Below, piece by piece: positions 56,901 to 64,000 of a stretch of DNA of 64,000 bases. The position numbers and the translations under genes are program-made. The notes below the pieces were generated by a model. It did not search any database and was not told the DNA's origin. It saw nothing but the letters and a program-made list of their open reading frames with translations. The stretch comes from Alkalilimnicola ehrlichii (GTDB lineage Bacteria > Pseudomonadota > Gammaproteobacteria > Nitrococcales > AK92), in contig NZ_NFZV01000011.1 of assembly GCF_003399765.1 (NCBI RefSeq), positions 1 to 64,000 of the forward strand, in the 5' to 3' direction. The stretch's first letter is position 1. Each line of letters starts with the position of its first letter.

Positions 56901-57580
56901 CGTTCGATAAAGGTTATACCTTTACGTAAATCGCCGACATGGCGATTTAACAACGCCAGCAAGTACAAAGGCCGGGCATCCCCGTCCGGTACCTGCTTCG
57001 CAAAGGCGGCACAGGTCTCGGCCGCCTGCTTGAAGTCTCCAGCCGCAATCAAGCGTTCAACGTCCGCCAAAGTTTGGTCATCCGCCGGCGCTATTGCGTC
57101 CCCTGCTTGCCCGCTTTCCTCCAGCGCTTGCGAAATCGCCTTAAAGTTATCCTGGGCATCGCGATGCGAAGGGTCGATCCGTAACGCCGCATTAAACGAC
57201 GCCGCAGCATCGCGCAGCTTTCCCCGCCGATACTGAACGAAGCCCAAGCTATTACGGTAATCCGCGTTATGGGGCTCGACATTGGCGGCGCGGGTTAGCA
57301 TGTTCTCGGCAATCTCGAGATTGCCCGTGCTAACCGCCATCAGCCCCGTCAGGTGCAGCGCGCCATCATGATCCGGTTGCAGCGCCAACGCCTTCTGACA
57401 CGCAGCCATGGCTTGAACGACCTGCCCTTGTTCGTGCGCATGCATGGCCTGCTGCAACAATGACTCGATACTCGCGCTCTGCTCAGCAGCCGCTTTAGCA
57501 ACAGCGGCACTGCTGGCTCCGCGACCGGAAAGCGTATGTTGACGTTTGTTCGCAGTACGATTGTTTTTCCTGCTGCTCAT
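53939..57580 (-). CDS. TPR protein fused to a cyanophycin-synthetase-like ATP-grasp/Mur-ligase
   Basis: About 1213 residues. Residues 35-280 hold several TPR repeats (AMAACQKALALQPDHDGALH; NSLGFVQYRRGKLRDAAASF). An Ala/Pro linker follows. Residues about 320-500 resemble the CphA N-terminal domain. An ATP-grasp domain follows (SENTSWVSLIAARNKYYASV; FGWPVVVKPAGEDQGVDV). The last 400 residues are a Mur-ligase module with P-loop ITGTNGKSTVCRML near 817, NEANALFAAALA, and DYGHNPDAAKEL near 1073. Ordinary CphA has about 870 residues and no TPR. Such ligases join amino acids through acyl phosphates. Start ATG 57580 (MSSRKNN) is preferred to an open extension. A sigma-54-like site is upstream. It may attach amino acids to a carrier or to flagellin; the true product is unknown. 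Confidence 0.85.
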   Translation of the reverse strand: MSSRKNNRTANKRQHTLSGRGASSAAVAKAAAEQSASIESLLQQAMHAHEQGQVVQAMAACQKALALQPDHDGALHLTGLMAVSTGNLEIAENMLTRAANVEPHNADYRNSLGFVQYRRGKLRDAAASFNAALRIDPSHRDAQDNFKAISQALEESGQAGDAIAPADDQTLADVERLIAAGDFKQAAETCAAFAKQVPDGDARPLYLLALLNRHVGDLRKGITFIERALDRDPAQGKWWALYADLLEVRGQSIEAENARQQAKALGVTTAERVSGANARKPTQQSAPANTGAPTAAPVPVAKNIDPVPMTSGAAGKNRIKTTFKALKNTLVTEGCRLGLAEPTFTVDIYLRKAPEDVAAFNRRMRAKADNFFPEGPLAGLHEGAWPSAYLIQEEEEISFDGKPLAEVGAWVVALSIAAQRLIGDAVWKGRVLAADDERVTIAIPWQRRKAASEALQHAVQCIQEWTREAKQKRDEALAAIYEWHEGYRAGGLEPMNSYLALAAKRRGIPVRSLGQQFVFMGWGVNGRRMNLSISENTSWVSLIAARNKYYASVLLERGGVPVPPAKLVNTLSAARAAAAEFGWPVVVKPAGEDQGVDVVPGIIDSTMLREAFEKAIRNTKGAVLVEKHVRGDDHRLLVVNGKMIAAARREPAAVVGDGERTVVELVEATNADPRRGTSKSSLLMQFELDAEALALLEDQGLSKDSVLAAGQTVALRRTPNISTGGTAVDVTDEVHPDNAYLAVRAANILGLEIAGVDLLCPDISRSWRETGGYICELNGGPGLRPHWLGAPQRELCGEIIDNLYPQHHWRIPTAAITGTNGKSTVCRMLHWIWMTAGKTTGVATTNGVWIDDFLVDDRNLSGNPGGVRILTDRTVETAVIEMPRKGLIYLGHPCDRYDVAALLNVRDDHIGVDGIHSLEEMAWLKAEVLEHATDAVVVNADDPLCMKMLQRSGAKRHLLVAESLDSPPMQAHLRDGGAGAYIGERDRTRWLVLAEGANEHYLVPLDAIPATMNGLLRFNEANALFAAALAWAQGVPLATIEQALRSFVSTPERNPGRYNFIDGFPFQVVLDYGHNPDAAKELCRVVRQLPVSGKLHLVSLKLGLRHKAHIGEIVPVLADTFDTFTLSCSPEVVEDSPEYAGRDPLRNMLGYFESCLIEAGVDPSIIETHIDQQQAIREGLAKGRPGDLVLVLSEPDVALPIINAEKERFMAGS

Positions 57581-57665
57581 TATGGCGTGGTCCCCGCATC
57601 GGATCGCGCATACCAGCCCTATACGCGATAGAACTGTGGCGTTTTTTTGACATATACGGGGAGAT

Positions 57666-57681
57666 TGCAGGTTGTATGCCA
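57666..57681 (-). promoter_or_regulatory. Sigma-54-like promoter of the TPR-ligase operon
   Basis: On the minus strand TGGCAT-ACAAC-CTGCA. Spacing between GG and GC is the required ten bases. Two bases differ from TGGCAC-N5-TTGCA. If active, it puts the island under flagellar (FleQ/RpoN) control. Confidence 0.5.
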
Positions 57682-57758
57682 AGCGGGGCGGAAGTCCGCA
57701 AATAGACGGCGATTCTTAGAGGAACTGCGACCAACGTCGCACCGCCGGGAGGAGAGCT

Positions 57759-57788
57759 CAGCGTCCGCCGCCGAAGCACCGGACGCTG
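57759..57788. terminator. Hairpin after flgL
   Basis: CAGCGTCCG and CGGACGCTG form a perfect 9-bp stem around a 12-base loop, 17 bases after the flgL stop. There is no T run. It may end the flgKL transcript weakly. Confidence 0.4.
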
Positions 57789-57805
57789 TCGCTGCGAGCT
57801 AACCG

Positions 57806-58732
57806 CTAGATGTAATTGAACAAAGACAAGCCCTGAATCTTCATATAGCTCATCTGAGACGCTTCCAAACCGACCAGCTCCAGCGTGAAACGACTGATCG
57901 CCTCGGCGTAGTCGAGATCCTCCGCAGCCGACAGCGCCGCTTTGAGTTCCACTAAAGCCATGCTGCTGCCTTCCATTTCGGATTCGATAACGTTGATACG
58001 GCCGCCAACCCGCGCCCGATTTTCGAGAACGTGTTCCGTCGCGCGCTGGAAATCGGCCATAACCTGGCCTAAATCCTCATGAATATCGATCGCCGCCGGG
58101 TCATCCGGCTGCAATGCGTTCAGCATATTGTTCATGGTTTCAAATAAGGAGCGGGTGCCGCCCTCGCCGTCGGGAATATCCATGAACGCGCGCTGACCAC
58201 TATTGGCGATGGTGACCTCGCGGCTTGGGCCAACTTTAAACCGCCGCTCGCCTTCATCGCCCTGATACTCCACGTCACCGTCGCCGTCGAACACGAACGG
58301 CGGGGTCTGACTCTTGTAACCGCCGAACAAATACTCGCCGGTGCCGTCCATGGTGTTGCCCAACTGTACCGTTGCCTGCAACAACTCCTTGACTTCTTCG
58401 CCGATAAGGGCGCGCTCGGCAGGGCCGTTAGTGTCGTTTTTCGCCTGCATAGCCAGCGTATTGAGGCGAATAATAATGTCCCCCACTTGATCGAGCACGG
58501 TATCTTCCATGTTCATCCGCATCAATGCACGATCGGCGTTCTTTTGATACTGCTCAAGCTCGTCGATGGACCTCGTCAGGTCGAGCGCGCGCGCGGCTGC
58601 GGCCGGATCGTCCGCCGGCGTTAACACGCGCCGCCCGGTCGCCAACTGCTGCTGCGTTTTGCTCAGCTGCGCCTGCCGCTCAAGCATGCTCTGCAAGCTC
58701 ACCGCCTGAAACTGACCGGTGGAAATACGCAT
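57806..58732 (-). CDS. flgL: Hook-filament junction protein FlgL
   Basis: A 308-residue flagellin-like protein. N-terminus: MRISTGQFQAVSLQSMLERQAQLSKTQQQLATGRRV, shortened here to its family core QLATGRRVLTPADDPAAAARAL. C-terminus: SRFTLELVGLEASQMSYMKIQGLSLFNYI, in part. It forms the distal junction ring between hook and filament. It starts three bases after flgK, with which it shares a sigma-28 promoter. Confidence 0.95.
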   Translation of the reverse strand: MRISTGQFQAVSLQSMLERQAQLSKTQQQLATGRRVLTPADDPAAAARALDLTRSIDELEQYQKNADRALMRMNMEDTVLDQVGDIIIRLNTLAMQAKNDTNGPAERALIGEEVKELLQATVQLGNTMDGTGEYLFGGYKSQTPPFVFDGDGDVEYQGDEGERRFKVGPSREVTIANSGQRAFMDIPDGEGGTRSLFETMNNMLNALQPDDPAAIDIHEDLGQVMADFQRATEHVLENRARVGGRINVIESEMEGSSMALVELKAALSAAEDLDYAEAISRFTLELVGLEASQMSYMKIQGLSLFNYI

Positions 58733-58735
58733 GAA

Positions 58736-60139
58736 TTACCTCCTCACCGCATCCAGCAACGACTGGAACAGGGTGTCGGCCACAGCAATCGATTGCGCAG
58801 CCGCGTGGTAGGACTGCTGTAGGCGCATCAAGTTGGCGGCTTCTTCCTCCAGGTTGACCCCAGAAACTTCTTCCCGCGCCGCAATCGCTTGATTCAGTAA
58901 TACCTGCTGCGCATCCATGTTCATATTGGCGCGCATCGTTTGAGTACCGACACGACCGACAAGCGACGCGTAGAAGTCCTGGTACGATGCATTACCCAGC
59001 TCGTCGTGCCGCTCGTTGGCCAGCTCGATCATCGCCAGCATATTTTCGTTATCGCCAACCTGCGGATCGCCGTTCGGGTCTAGACTACCTGCGGCTGCCA
59101 ATTGGCGCGCATCGTCGAGCGCCACAACTAAGCGACCACCCTCCATGGCGAAGAAATCGCCGCCCGGGTTACCGTCCAGGTCGTAACCCTGGGAATGCGC
59201 TTCGTTAAACGTATCGTGTATGGTTTCCGCCAAGCGCCGCAGCTCTTCCCGCTCGGGGTCGAGGATGTTCTCCCGGAAATCCAACAAACCGCTAATCGAG
59301 CCGCCGGTAAGATGACGCGTGATGTTAATCGGATCCCCGTTGCCGCGCACGATGCCAATCTCGACCCGAGAAGGGTCGTCGGGATTATGAACGGCGGGCT
59401 CGACGGTAGTCAGCTCAAATGCGCTGTGACCAACAACTAACGCCTGTCCGCTGCCGATAAACACGTTCATCGTACCGTCGCTTTGGATCACGCTGGAGAC
59501 GCCGACGCGTTTGGACAACTCGCTTAGGGCATGATCCCGCTTATCGAGCAGATCGTTGGGCGGCCCGCCCGGGCGCCCTTCAAGCATCTGGATTTCTTTG
59601 TTTAACCGCGCAATCTCGCCGGCAAATTCGTTGACCTCGCGAATCTGCACTTCGATGTTACGGTTAATATCCTGATCCAGCTCGCTGAAACGATTCTCGA
59701 AGAAGGCAAACCGCGCCGCCAAATTATCCGCTTCCGCGATCACGATCTCCCGCGCCGAGATCGACGTCGGATCGGTCGTCACCTGCTGCATGGCGTCGAA
59801 CAAGCCTTGCATAGCCGGTGCGAGGCCGGCGTTTTTATCGGCGACGAGATTATCCAGCCGGGCGCCAAGATCCGCGTAAGCCTTTAACTCATGGAATTCG
59901 GACTGATTAGTTCTGACCGAGTTGTTACGCGTCTCGTCCATTATGCGATTAATGGAGGTTACGTTAACCCCGGTCCCCATCCAGCCTCCCGGAGAGGGAT
60001 GCGGCATCCGCGTACCGTAACTGACACTCTGACGGCTATAACCTTCGGTGTTCACATTACTAATATTATGTGAGGTCGTTGCCAGACCGCGCTGAAAAGC
60101 TAATAGGCCAGAAATACCAATGCCCAATAAGTCTGCCAT
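58736..60139 (-). CDS. flgK: Hook-filament junction protein FlgK
   Basis: A 467-residue protein. The N-terminus has the rod/hook motif LLAFQRGLATTSHNISNVNTEGYSRQ. The middle coiled-coil portion contains FSELDQDINRNIEVQIREVNEFAGEI. The C-terminal D0 helix is VNLEEEAANLMRLQQSYHAAAQ. It is the proximal junction ring protein. A clear sigma-28 promoter lies about 58 bases upstream. It is somewhat shorter than the 547 residues of the Salmonella protein, because of a reduced central domain. Confidence 0.95.
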   Translation of the reverse strand: MADLLGIGISGLLAFQRGLATTSHNISNVNTEGYSRQSVSYGTRMPHPSPGGWMGTGVNVTSINRIMDETRNNSVRTNQSEFHELKAYADLGARLDNLVADKNAGLAPAMQGLFDAMQQVTTDPTSISAREIVIAEADNLAARFAFFENRFSELDQDINRNIEVQIREVNEFAGEIARLNKEIQMLEGRPGGPPNDLLDKRDHALSELSKRVGVSSVIQSDGTMNVFIGSGQALVVGHSAFELTTVEPAVHNPDDPSRVEIGIVRGNGDPINITRHLTGGSISGLLDFRENILDPEREELRRLAETIHDTFNEAHSQGYDLDGNPGGDFFAMEGGRLVVALDDARQLAAAGSLDPNGDPQVGDNENMLAMIELANERHDELGNASYQDFYASLVGRVGTQTMRANMNMDAQQVLLNQAIAAREEVSGVNLEEEAANLMRLQQSYHAAAQSIAVADTLFQSLLDAVRR

Positions 60140-60196
60140 GAGAAAGGCACTCCACTGATTCCCGGAATCCGCCGGGTTTCTCTATTCTTGTCAAGA

Positions 60197-60223
60197 ATAT
60201 CGGCGTGTGAGATAGCTTCTTTA
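60197..60223 (-). promoter_or_regulatory. Sigma-28 (FliA) promoter of flgKL
   Basis: On the minus strand TAAA-N15-GCCGATAT. Seven of eight minus 10 bases match the FliA consensus. It lies about 58 bases upstream of flgK. Confidence 0.82.
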
Positions 60224-60298
60224 GCCGATCGACGAAAAATCCTTGCAACGTTCCGGAGGGCGTCACGGGAAGAGAGGACGGCCCGCCCGAAGGGGCCT

Positions 60299-60332
60299 GC
60301 CGGTTGTCGAAAAAACATTTTCGGCAACCGGC
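60299..60332. repeat. Intergenic hairpin repeat, copy 2
   Basis: GCCGGTTGTCGAAAA faces TTTTCGGCAACCGGC around a short loop, with one mismatch. It lies just after the flgJ stop, on the minus strand reading. It resembles the hairpin at 20656-20687 (shared TGCCGAAAA core). It could serve as a terminator of the flgF-J operon. Confidence 0.55.
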
Positions 60333-60350
60333 TAGTGGCTCGGCATTGCC

Positions 60351-61313
60351 TTAGCGAAGACCTACGGGCGCCGCGGAATTGAGAATTCCGCCGTTCATAA
60401 TGCGGGTAATTTTATCCGCGTAGTTAGGATCGGTAGCATAACCTGCATCCTGCAGGGCGCGAACGTAGGCTTCCGGATCGTCGGCCACCGCTAATGCATC
60501 CCGATAACGCGGATTACTGCGCAAGAAGTTTTCGTAGTCCTGAAAACTCTCTTCTATGGAGCGATAGGCACGGAAACTGGCCATCTCTCGTTCGGGAACG
60601 CCGTTTCGATACTCTAACGTCGGAACGTTGACGGTATCGCCGCTCCAATCGCGATGCGCCTTGATACCGAACAAGTTGAAGCTGCTATCGCCATCGCCGC
60701 GTCGCATAACGTGCTGCCCCCAACCGGTTTCCAGGGCGGCCTGGGCGACCAGGGCGCGGGCCGAAACGCCTAAGTTACGTGCCGTTTTCTCGGCAGCACT
60801 CCATACGGCGCGCACGAAGTCCTCGGGTTGATTAAAATTCAAGGTCCTCTCGCCGGCGTCCGCCTTCTGCTCGACATTGTCGGCGGCGGCAACGGCAGAC
60901 GACTCAGCGTCGCCTGCCGGCGTGGCCGCTACCTGCACCTGGGTAGGGGTTGGTAAACGGTTAGCTAAATAGCGCTCCATGCTGGTGTCGACCTCGCCCG
61001 GCTTGTCCGGCTCAAGCCCCATGTTTTCCATAAGCTGCCGCTTAATCATCGGCGCCAGGCCGAGCCCTTGCCCTTGGGAGATCTGCAACGACATTTGCTG
61101 GTCGAATAAGCCGCGATATTGCTCTTCCTGGCTACTGCCGAATAAGGTATCGCCCATACTGGTACTGCGCATACTCTTCAGCATGGTTTGTACAAACAGG
61201 CTTTCAAACTGCTGCGCCACCTGTTGTAAGGTTTCGCGGCTCGGATTGCTCTGCAAATCGGCCTGCAGGCGCATCATCGCGCTGGTGTCGAAGATATTGC
61301 CGTAATCGCTCAT
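60351..61313 (-). CDS. flgJ: Flagellar rod cap and peptidoglycan hydrolase FlgJ
   Basis: A 320-residue two-domain protein. The N-terminal rod-binding domain is QQFESLFVQTMLKSMRSTSMG near residue 35-55. The C-terminal glucosaminidase/lysozyme domain has the catalytic Glu in AQAALETGWGQ near 200, SFNLFGIKAH, and FRAYRSIEESFQDY. It cuts peptidoglycan to let the rod pass. The start MSDYGNIFD at 61313 is preferred to a GTG two codons earlier. It lies 14 bases after flgI. Confidence 0.95.
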   Translation of the reverse strand: MSDYGNIFDTSAMMRLQADLQSNPSRETLQQVAQQFESLFVQTMLKSMRSTSMGDTLFGSSQEEQYRGLFDQQMSLQISQGQGLGLAPMIKRQLMENMGLEPDKPGEVDTSMERYLANRLPTPTQVQVAATPAGDAESSAVAAADNVEQKADAGERTLNFNQPEDFVRAVWSAAEKTARNLGVSARALVAQAALETGWGQHVMRRGDGDSSFNLFGIKAHRDWSGDTVNVPTLEYRNGVPEREMASFRAYRSIEESFQDYENFLRSNPRYRDALAVADDPEAYVRALQDAGYATDPNYADKITRIMNGGILNSAAPVGLR

Positions 61314-61327
61314 GAGCACGGGCCCGC

Positions 61328-62440
61328 TTAGATAATGATCAATTCCGCTCGCAGCGAACCGGCACGCCGCAACGCTTCCAGAATCGCCACCAGGTCGCCC
61401 GGCGCCGCACCGACTTGGTTAACTGCGTTAACGATCTCTTGCAGCTCGGTTCCCGGGCCAAACAAGAACATCGGGTTTTGCTCTTCGGTAATCTCGATGT
61501 CGTCCTGCGGCACCACTACCGTTTCGCCGTCGGTAAAGGGCTGCGGCTGACTCACCACCGGGTTAGCCGTAATCGTAACCGTCAAGCTACCGTGGGTGAC
61601 CGCCGCCGGCCGCACCGTCACATGACTGCCGATAACCACGGTACCGGTACGGGCATTCACGATGACACGCGCCGGCGCATCGCCCGGAGTGAAGCGTAGG
61701 TTTTCAAGATAAGAAACGAAGCTGACTCTCTGATCGCTGCTGGCCGGCGCCCGCACCGCGACCGATACCGCATCGCGCGCTTCGGCGGTACCCGGCCCCA
61801 ATTGTTCGTTGATGGTTTCCGCCATCCGTTTCGCCGTCGTAAAGTCAGGCGTATGGAGATTCAACACAATGGATTCGCCCGTCGCAAACGGACTCTGCAC
61901 TTCTCGCTCCACGGTCGCTCCGTTGGGAATCGTACCGCTGGAGGGAACGTTGACGGTCACGCGGGAACCGTCGGCACCGCCGGCGCCGAAACCGCCCACA
62001 ATCAGATTACCTTGCGCGATGGCGTAGACTTCTCCATCGGCACCGCGCAGAGGCGCCATCAACAAACTGCCGCCCCGCAAACTGCTGGCGTTACCCAACG
62101 AAGATACCGTGATATCGATGGTTTGGCCGGGTTTAGCAAAAGGCGGCAGATCGGCCATGATCATGACCGCCGCCACGTTACGCGACTGAAAATTAACGTT
62201 CGGCGGGATCGTCACTCCTTGAGCGGCCAGCATCGCGCGGATGCTTTGCACGGTGAAGGGCGTCTGGGTCGTCTGATCGCCGGTGCCGTCAAGGCCGACA
62301 ACCAGCCCGTAACCGACCAATTGGTTGCTCCGCACCCCGGCAACCGAGGCAACATCCTTGATCCGTTCTACCGCCTGTACCGGCGCGGCAACGAACAGGA
62401 AGGTCAGCAGAACGAATACGGTTATGCGATTACGATACAT
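61328..62440 (-). CDS. flgI: Flagellar P-ring protein FlgI
   Basis: A 370-residue periplasmic protein with a signal peptide ([18 protein letters not shown]). The family start is [33 protein letters not shown], in part. Later come [20 protein letters not shown] and the C-terminal [24 protein letters not shown]. It builds the bushing around the rod in the peptidoglycan layer. ATG at 62440 (MYRNRIT) is used; the open frame upstream overlaps flgH and is not family-like. Confidence 0.96.
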   Translation of the reverse strand: MYRNRITVFVLLTFLFVAAPVQAVERIKDVASVAGVRSNQLVGYGLVVGLDGTGDQTTQTPFTVQSIRAMLAAQGVTIPPNVNFQSRNVAAVMIMADLPPFAKPGQTIDITVSSLGNASSLRGGSLLMAPLRGADGEVYAIAQGNLIVGGFGAGGADGSRVTVNVPSSGTIPNGATVEREVQSPFATGESIVLNLHTPDFTTAKRMAETINEQLGPGTAEARDAVSVAVRAPASSDQRVSFVSYLENLRFTPGDAPARVIVNARTGTVVIGSHVTVRPAAVTHGSLTVTITANPVVSQPQPFTDGETVVVPQDDIEITEEQNPMFLFGPGTELQEIVNAVNQVGAAPGDLVAILEALRRAGSLRAELIII

Positions 62441-62457
62441 AGCTGTTCTCCGCCCGC

Positions 62458-63132
62458 TCACATCGGCATCCAGATACTGAAGAATAGGCGCTGCAACCAC
62501 CCCATTTGACTGGCATCGGCCAAGGCACCGGTGCCGGTATAGCTGATCTGGGCGTTTGCAATCCGCGTCGACGAGATCGTGTTACCTGTGCCCAGGTCTT
62601 CCGGTCGGATAACGCCGTTCACCGTCACGTATTCGTCGCCACGGTTAAGCGTGAGTTTTTTCTGCCCCTGAACGACTAAATTACCGTTCGGATGGACTTC
62701 AATAACCGTCGCCGTCAACGTGCCTTGGAGCTGGTTGCTTTGCCCCGTCGTGCCGCCGCCTTGGAACGAGCGATCGGCCTCGGCCGAGGCCGATAAAGGA
62801 TTACCGCCGATGGTTGCCGCCCGCCCGCCAAAGATCGGCACGCCGATATTGGCCTCGCTGCTGCGTGTGATATTGGCATTGGCGTCTTTGCTCGCCGCCG
62901 TCTGCTCTTCGAGAATAATCGTGACGAGATCCCCAACCCGGCGCGCGATGCGGTCCTCGTACAGACGAACATCGCGACCGGCCTGGAAAATACCGCCCGT
63001 AACCTCCTGCGGGGGAGTTCTTAACTCCGGCTGCGGCAATGGCGGCGGCGGATCGGGCTGAACGCGCGGTGCGGCGCAAGCGCTGATCAATACCACCACC
63101 GGCAACCAAGCCAATTTGAGCAGAGCGTTCAT
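62458..63132 (-). CDS. flgH: Flagellar L-ring lipoprotein FlgH
   Basis: A 224-residue outer-membrane lipoprotein with lipobox VLISAC-A. Family marks are [29 protein letters not shown], in part, near residue 57-85, [25 protein letters not shown] near 135-160, and NGVIRPEDL near 175. It forms the ring in the outer membrane. It is 27 bases after flgG and 17 before flgI. Confidence 0.96.
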   Translation of the reverse strand: MNALLKLAWLPVVVLISACAAPRVQPDPPPPLPQPELRTPPQEVTGGIFQAGRDVRLYEDRIARRVGDLVTIILEEQTAASKDANANITRSSEANIGVPIFGGRAATIGGNPLSASAEADRSFQGGGTTGQSNQLQGTLTATVIEVHPNGNLVVQGQKKLTLNRGDEYVTVNGVIRPEDLGTGNTISSTRIANAQISYTGTGALADASQMGWLQRLFFSIWMPM

Positions 63133-63159
63133 GCTAACTCCCCCTTTTCCGCCGTTGGC

Positions 63160-63944
63160 TTAGAGCGTGTTGGTGATGAACTGCAACATTTGATCGGTGC
63201 TGGAGATCGCCTTGGTGTTGGTCTCGAACGAGCGCTGAGTCTCGATCATGTTCACCAACTCCTCGGCAATGTTAACGTTGGAGCTTTCCAACGCGCCCTG
63301 CACCAGACTGCCCAAGCCGTTCAAGCCGGGCGTACCTTCTTGGGGTGCCCCGCTGGCAGCGGTTTCTACAAACAGATTCTGCCCGATCGGTTGCAGGCCG
63401 GCCGGGTTAACGAAATCGGCGAGCTGAACGTTACCGATCTGGATCGGCTGAGGCTGACCAGCGATCTGAGCAGTTACCGTTCCGTCCTTACCGATAGTGA
63501 GGTTCTGGATACCGTCCGGCAGCTGCAACCCCGGCTGTAAGCGTTGTCCGCTGGAGGTGACGACTTCACCTTGGTCGTTGACCTGGAAAGAACCGTCGCG
63601 AGTATAGGCGATGGTGCCGTCAGGTTGATCGATTTGGAAAAACCTCGCCCTTCAATGGCCATATCAAGGCCATTATCGGTTTGTACGAGATTGCCTTGGG
63701 TGTGCATTTTTTCGGTGCTGGCGACGCGCACACCGGTTCCCAAGGAAAGCCCCGACGGCATCAGGGTGTTTTCCGAGGTCTGACCGCCGGCCTGTCGTAC
63801 CGTCTGATAGATCAGGTCTTCGAAGTTGGCGCGGTCTTTCTTAAAACCGGTGGTATTGACGTTCGCCAAATTGTTGGAGACCACGTTCATACGCGTTTGT
63901 TGCGCATCTAAGCCGGTCTTCGCGACCCACAACGCTGGGTTCAT
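63160..63944 (-). CDS. flgG: Distal rod protein FlgG, one apparent frameshift
   Basis: About 261 residues when joined, the usual length. N-terminus: [36 protein letters not shown], here cited by its [17 protein letters not shown] motif. The C-terminal rod helix is [26 protein letters not shown], in part. The frame breaks at a five-A run (63638-63642, plus strand). One added base gives [20 protein letters not shown], the conserved sequence. It follows flgF, only the tail of which is in the window. Confidence 0.95.
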
Positions 63945-63985
63945 GAGATCACCTCATTCATTCTTGTCGTGAAACGAGTTAGCAA

Positions 63986-64000
63986 TTACTGCGCCAGATC
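63986..64000 (-). CDS. flgF: Probable 3' end of flgF (window edge)
   Basis: On the minus strand the last bases read Asp-Leu-Ala-Gln-stop, 41 bases before flgG. By operon order this should be the end of the proximal rod gene flgF. Only four codons are present, so the call rests on position. Confidence 0.45.
   Translation of the reverse strand, partial: DLAQ

Noticed and set aside
53939-57580. Ordinary cyanophycin storage locus
   Set aside because: No cyanophycinase gene is adjacent, the protein has an added TPR region, and it sits in a flagellar operon context.
61802-62509. 235-residue open frame opposite flgI
   Set aside because: Its composition mirrors flgI codons; His/Arg-rich and without a family.

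Overview
The window comes from a motile Gammaproteobacterium. The flagellar genes follow a Pseudomonas/Vibrio-type order (fleQ, flhF-flhG-fliA, a cheYZAB-parC-parP-cheW block). Consensus sigma-54 and sigma-28 promoters lie in front of the flagellar operons, and a type VI secretion VgrG lies at the left edge. Acidic proteins and a single short flagellin suggest an Ectothiorhodospiraceae-like or related halotolerant lineage, but that placement is only a guess. Almost everything from 19.5 kb to the right edge is one minus-strand flagellar and chemotaxis superlocus.

Layout. 1-5.0 kb: the 3' part of a vgrG carrying a long C-terminal extension that ends in a lysozyme-like domain, followed by two lipoprotein genes, the first a candidate immunity protein. 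5.0-7.5 kb: a minus-strand cassette of polysaccharide deacetylase, YkoP-like protein and MGDG-synthase-like glycosyltransferase. 7.8-13.4 kb: HPF with a cold-shock domain, a candidate small RNA, a Sir2 deacylase, DinG helicase, a periplasmic binding protein and a small hypothetical gene. 14.0-17.7 kb: a DamX-like AAA-SPOR protein, a PadR regulator, a nitronate monooxygenase behind a 34-bp perfect palindrome, and tRNA-Glu. 17.9-19.5 kb (plus strand): an orphan FliK-like protein overlapping a stand-alone FlhB C-terminal domain.

19.5-64 kb (minus strand, listed from low to high coordinate, so transcription runs the other way): DUF2802, cheW, parP, parC, cheB, cheA, cheZ, cheY, fliA, flhG, flhF, flhA, flhB; then fliR, Q, P, O, N, M, L; fliK, J, I, H, G, F, E; fleQ; fliT, S, D, flaG, fliC; a four-gene island; flgL, flgK, flgJ, flgI, flgH, flgG. 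I read sigma-54-type promoters before flhB, fliK, fliL, the island and weakly fliE. I read sigma-28 promoters before fliC, flgK, cheY and cheW. This is the usual early-to-late flagellar cascade under FleQ/RpoN and then FliA.

The most unusual region is the island between flgL and fliC (51.2-57.6 kb). It encodes a TPR protein fused to a cyanophycin-synthetase-like ATP-grasp/Mur-ligase, a LicC/PntC-like nucleotidyltransferase, a LicD-family phosphotransferase and a PhnW-like class V aminotransferase. It occupies the place where other polarly flagellated bacteria carry flagellin glycosylation genes. I propose it as a candidate new flagellin or envelope modification system, possibly a phospho- or phosphono-amine plus amino-acid ligation.

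Data-quality warning: twelve conserved genes appear broken by fifteen single-base shifts. Each is repaired by adding one base, nearly always to a homopolymer run. These are almost certainly sequencing deletions, so I annotate the genes as single CDSs spanning the shift.
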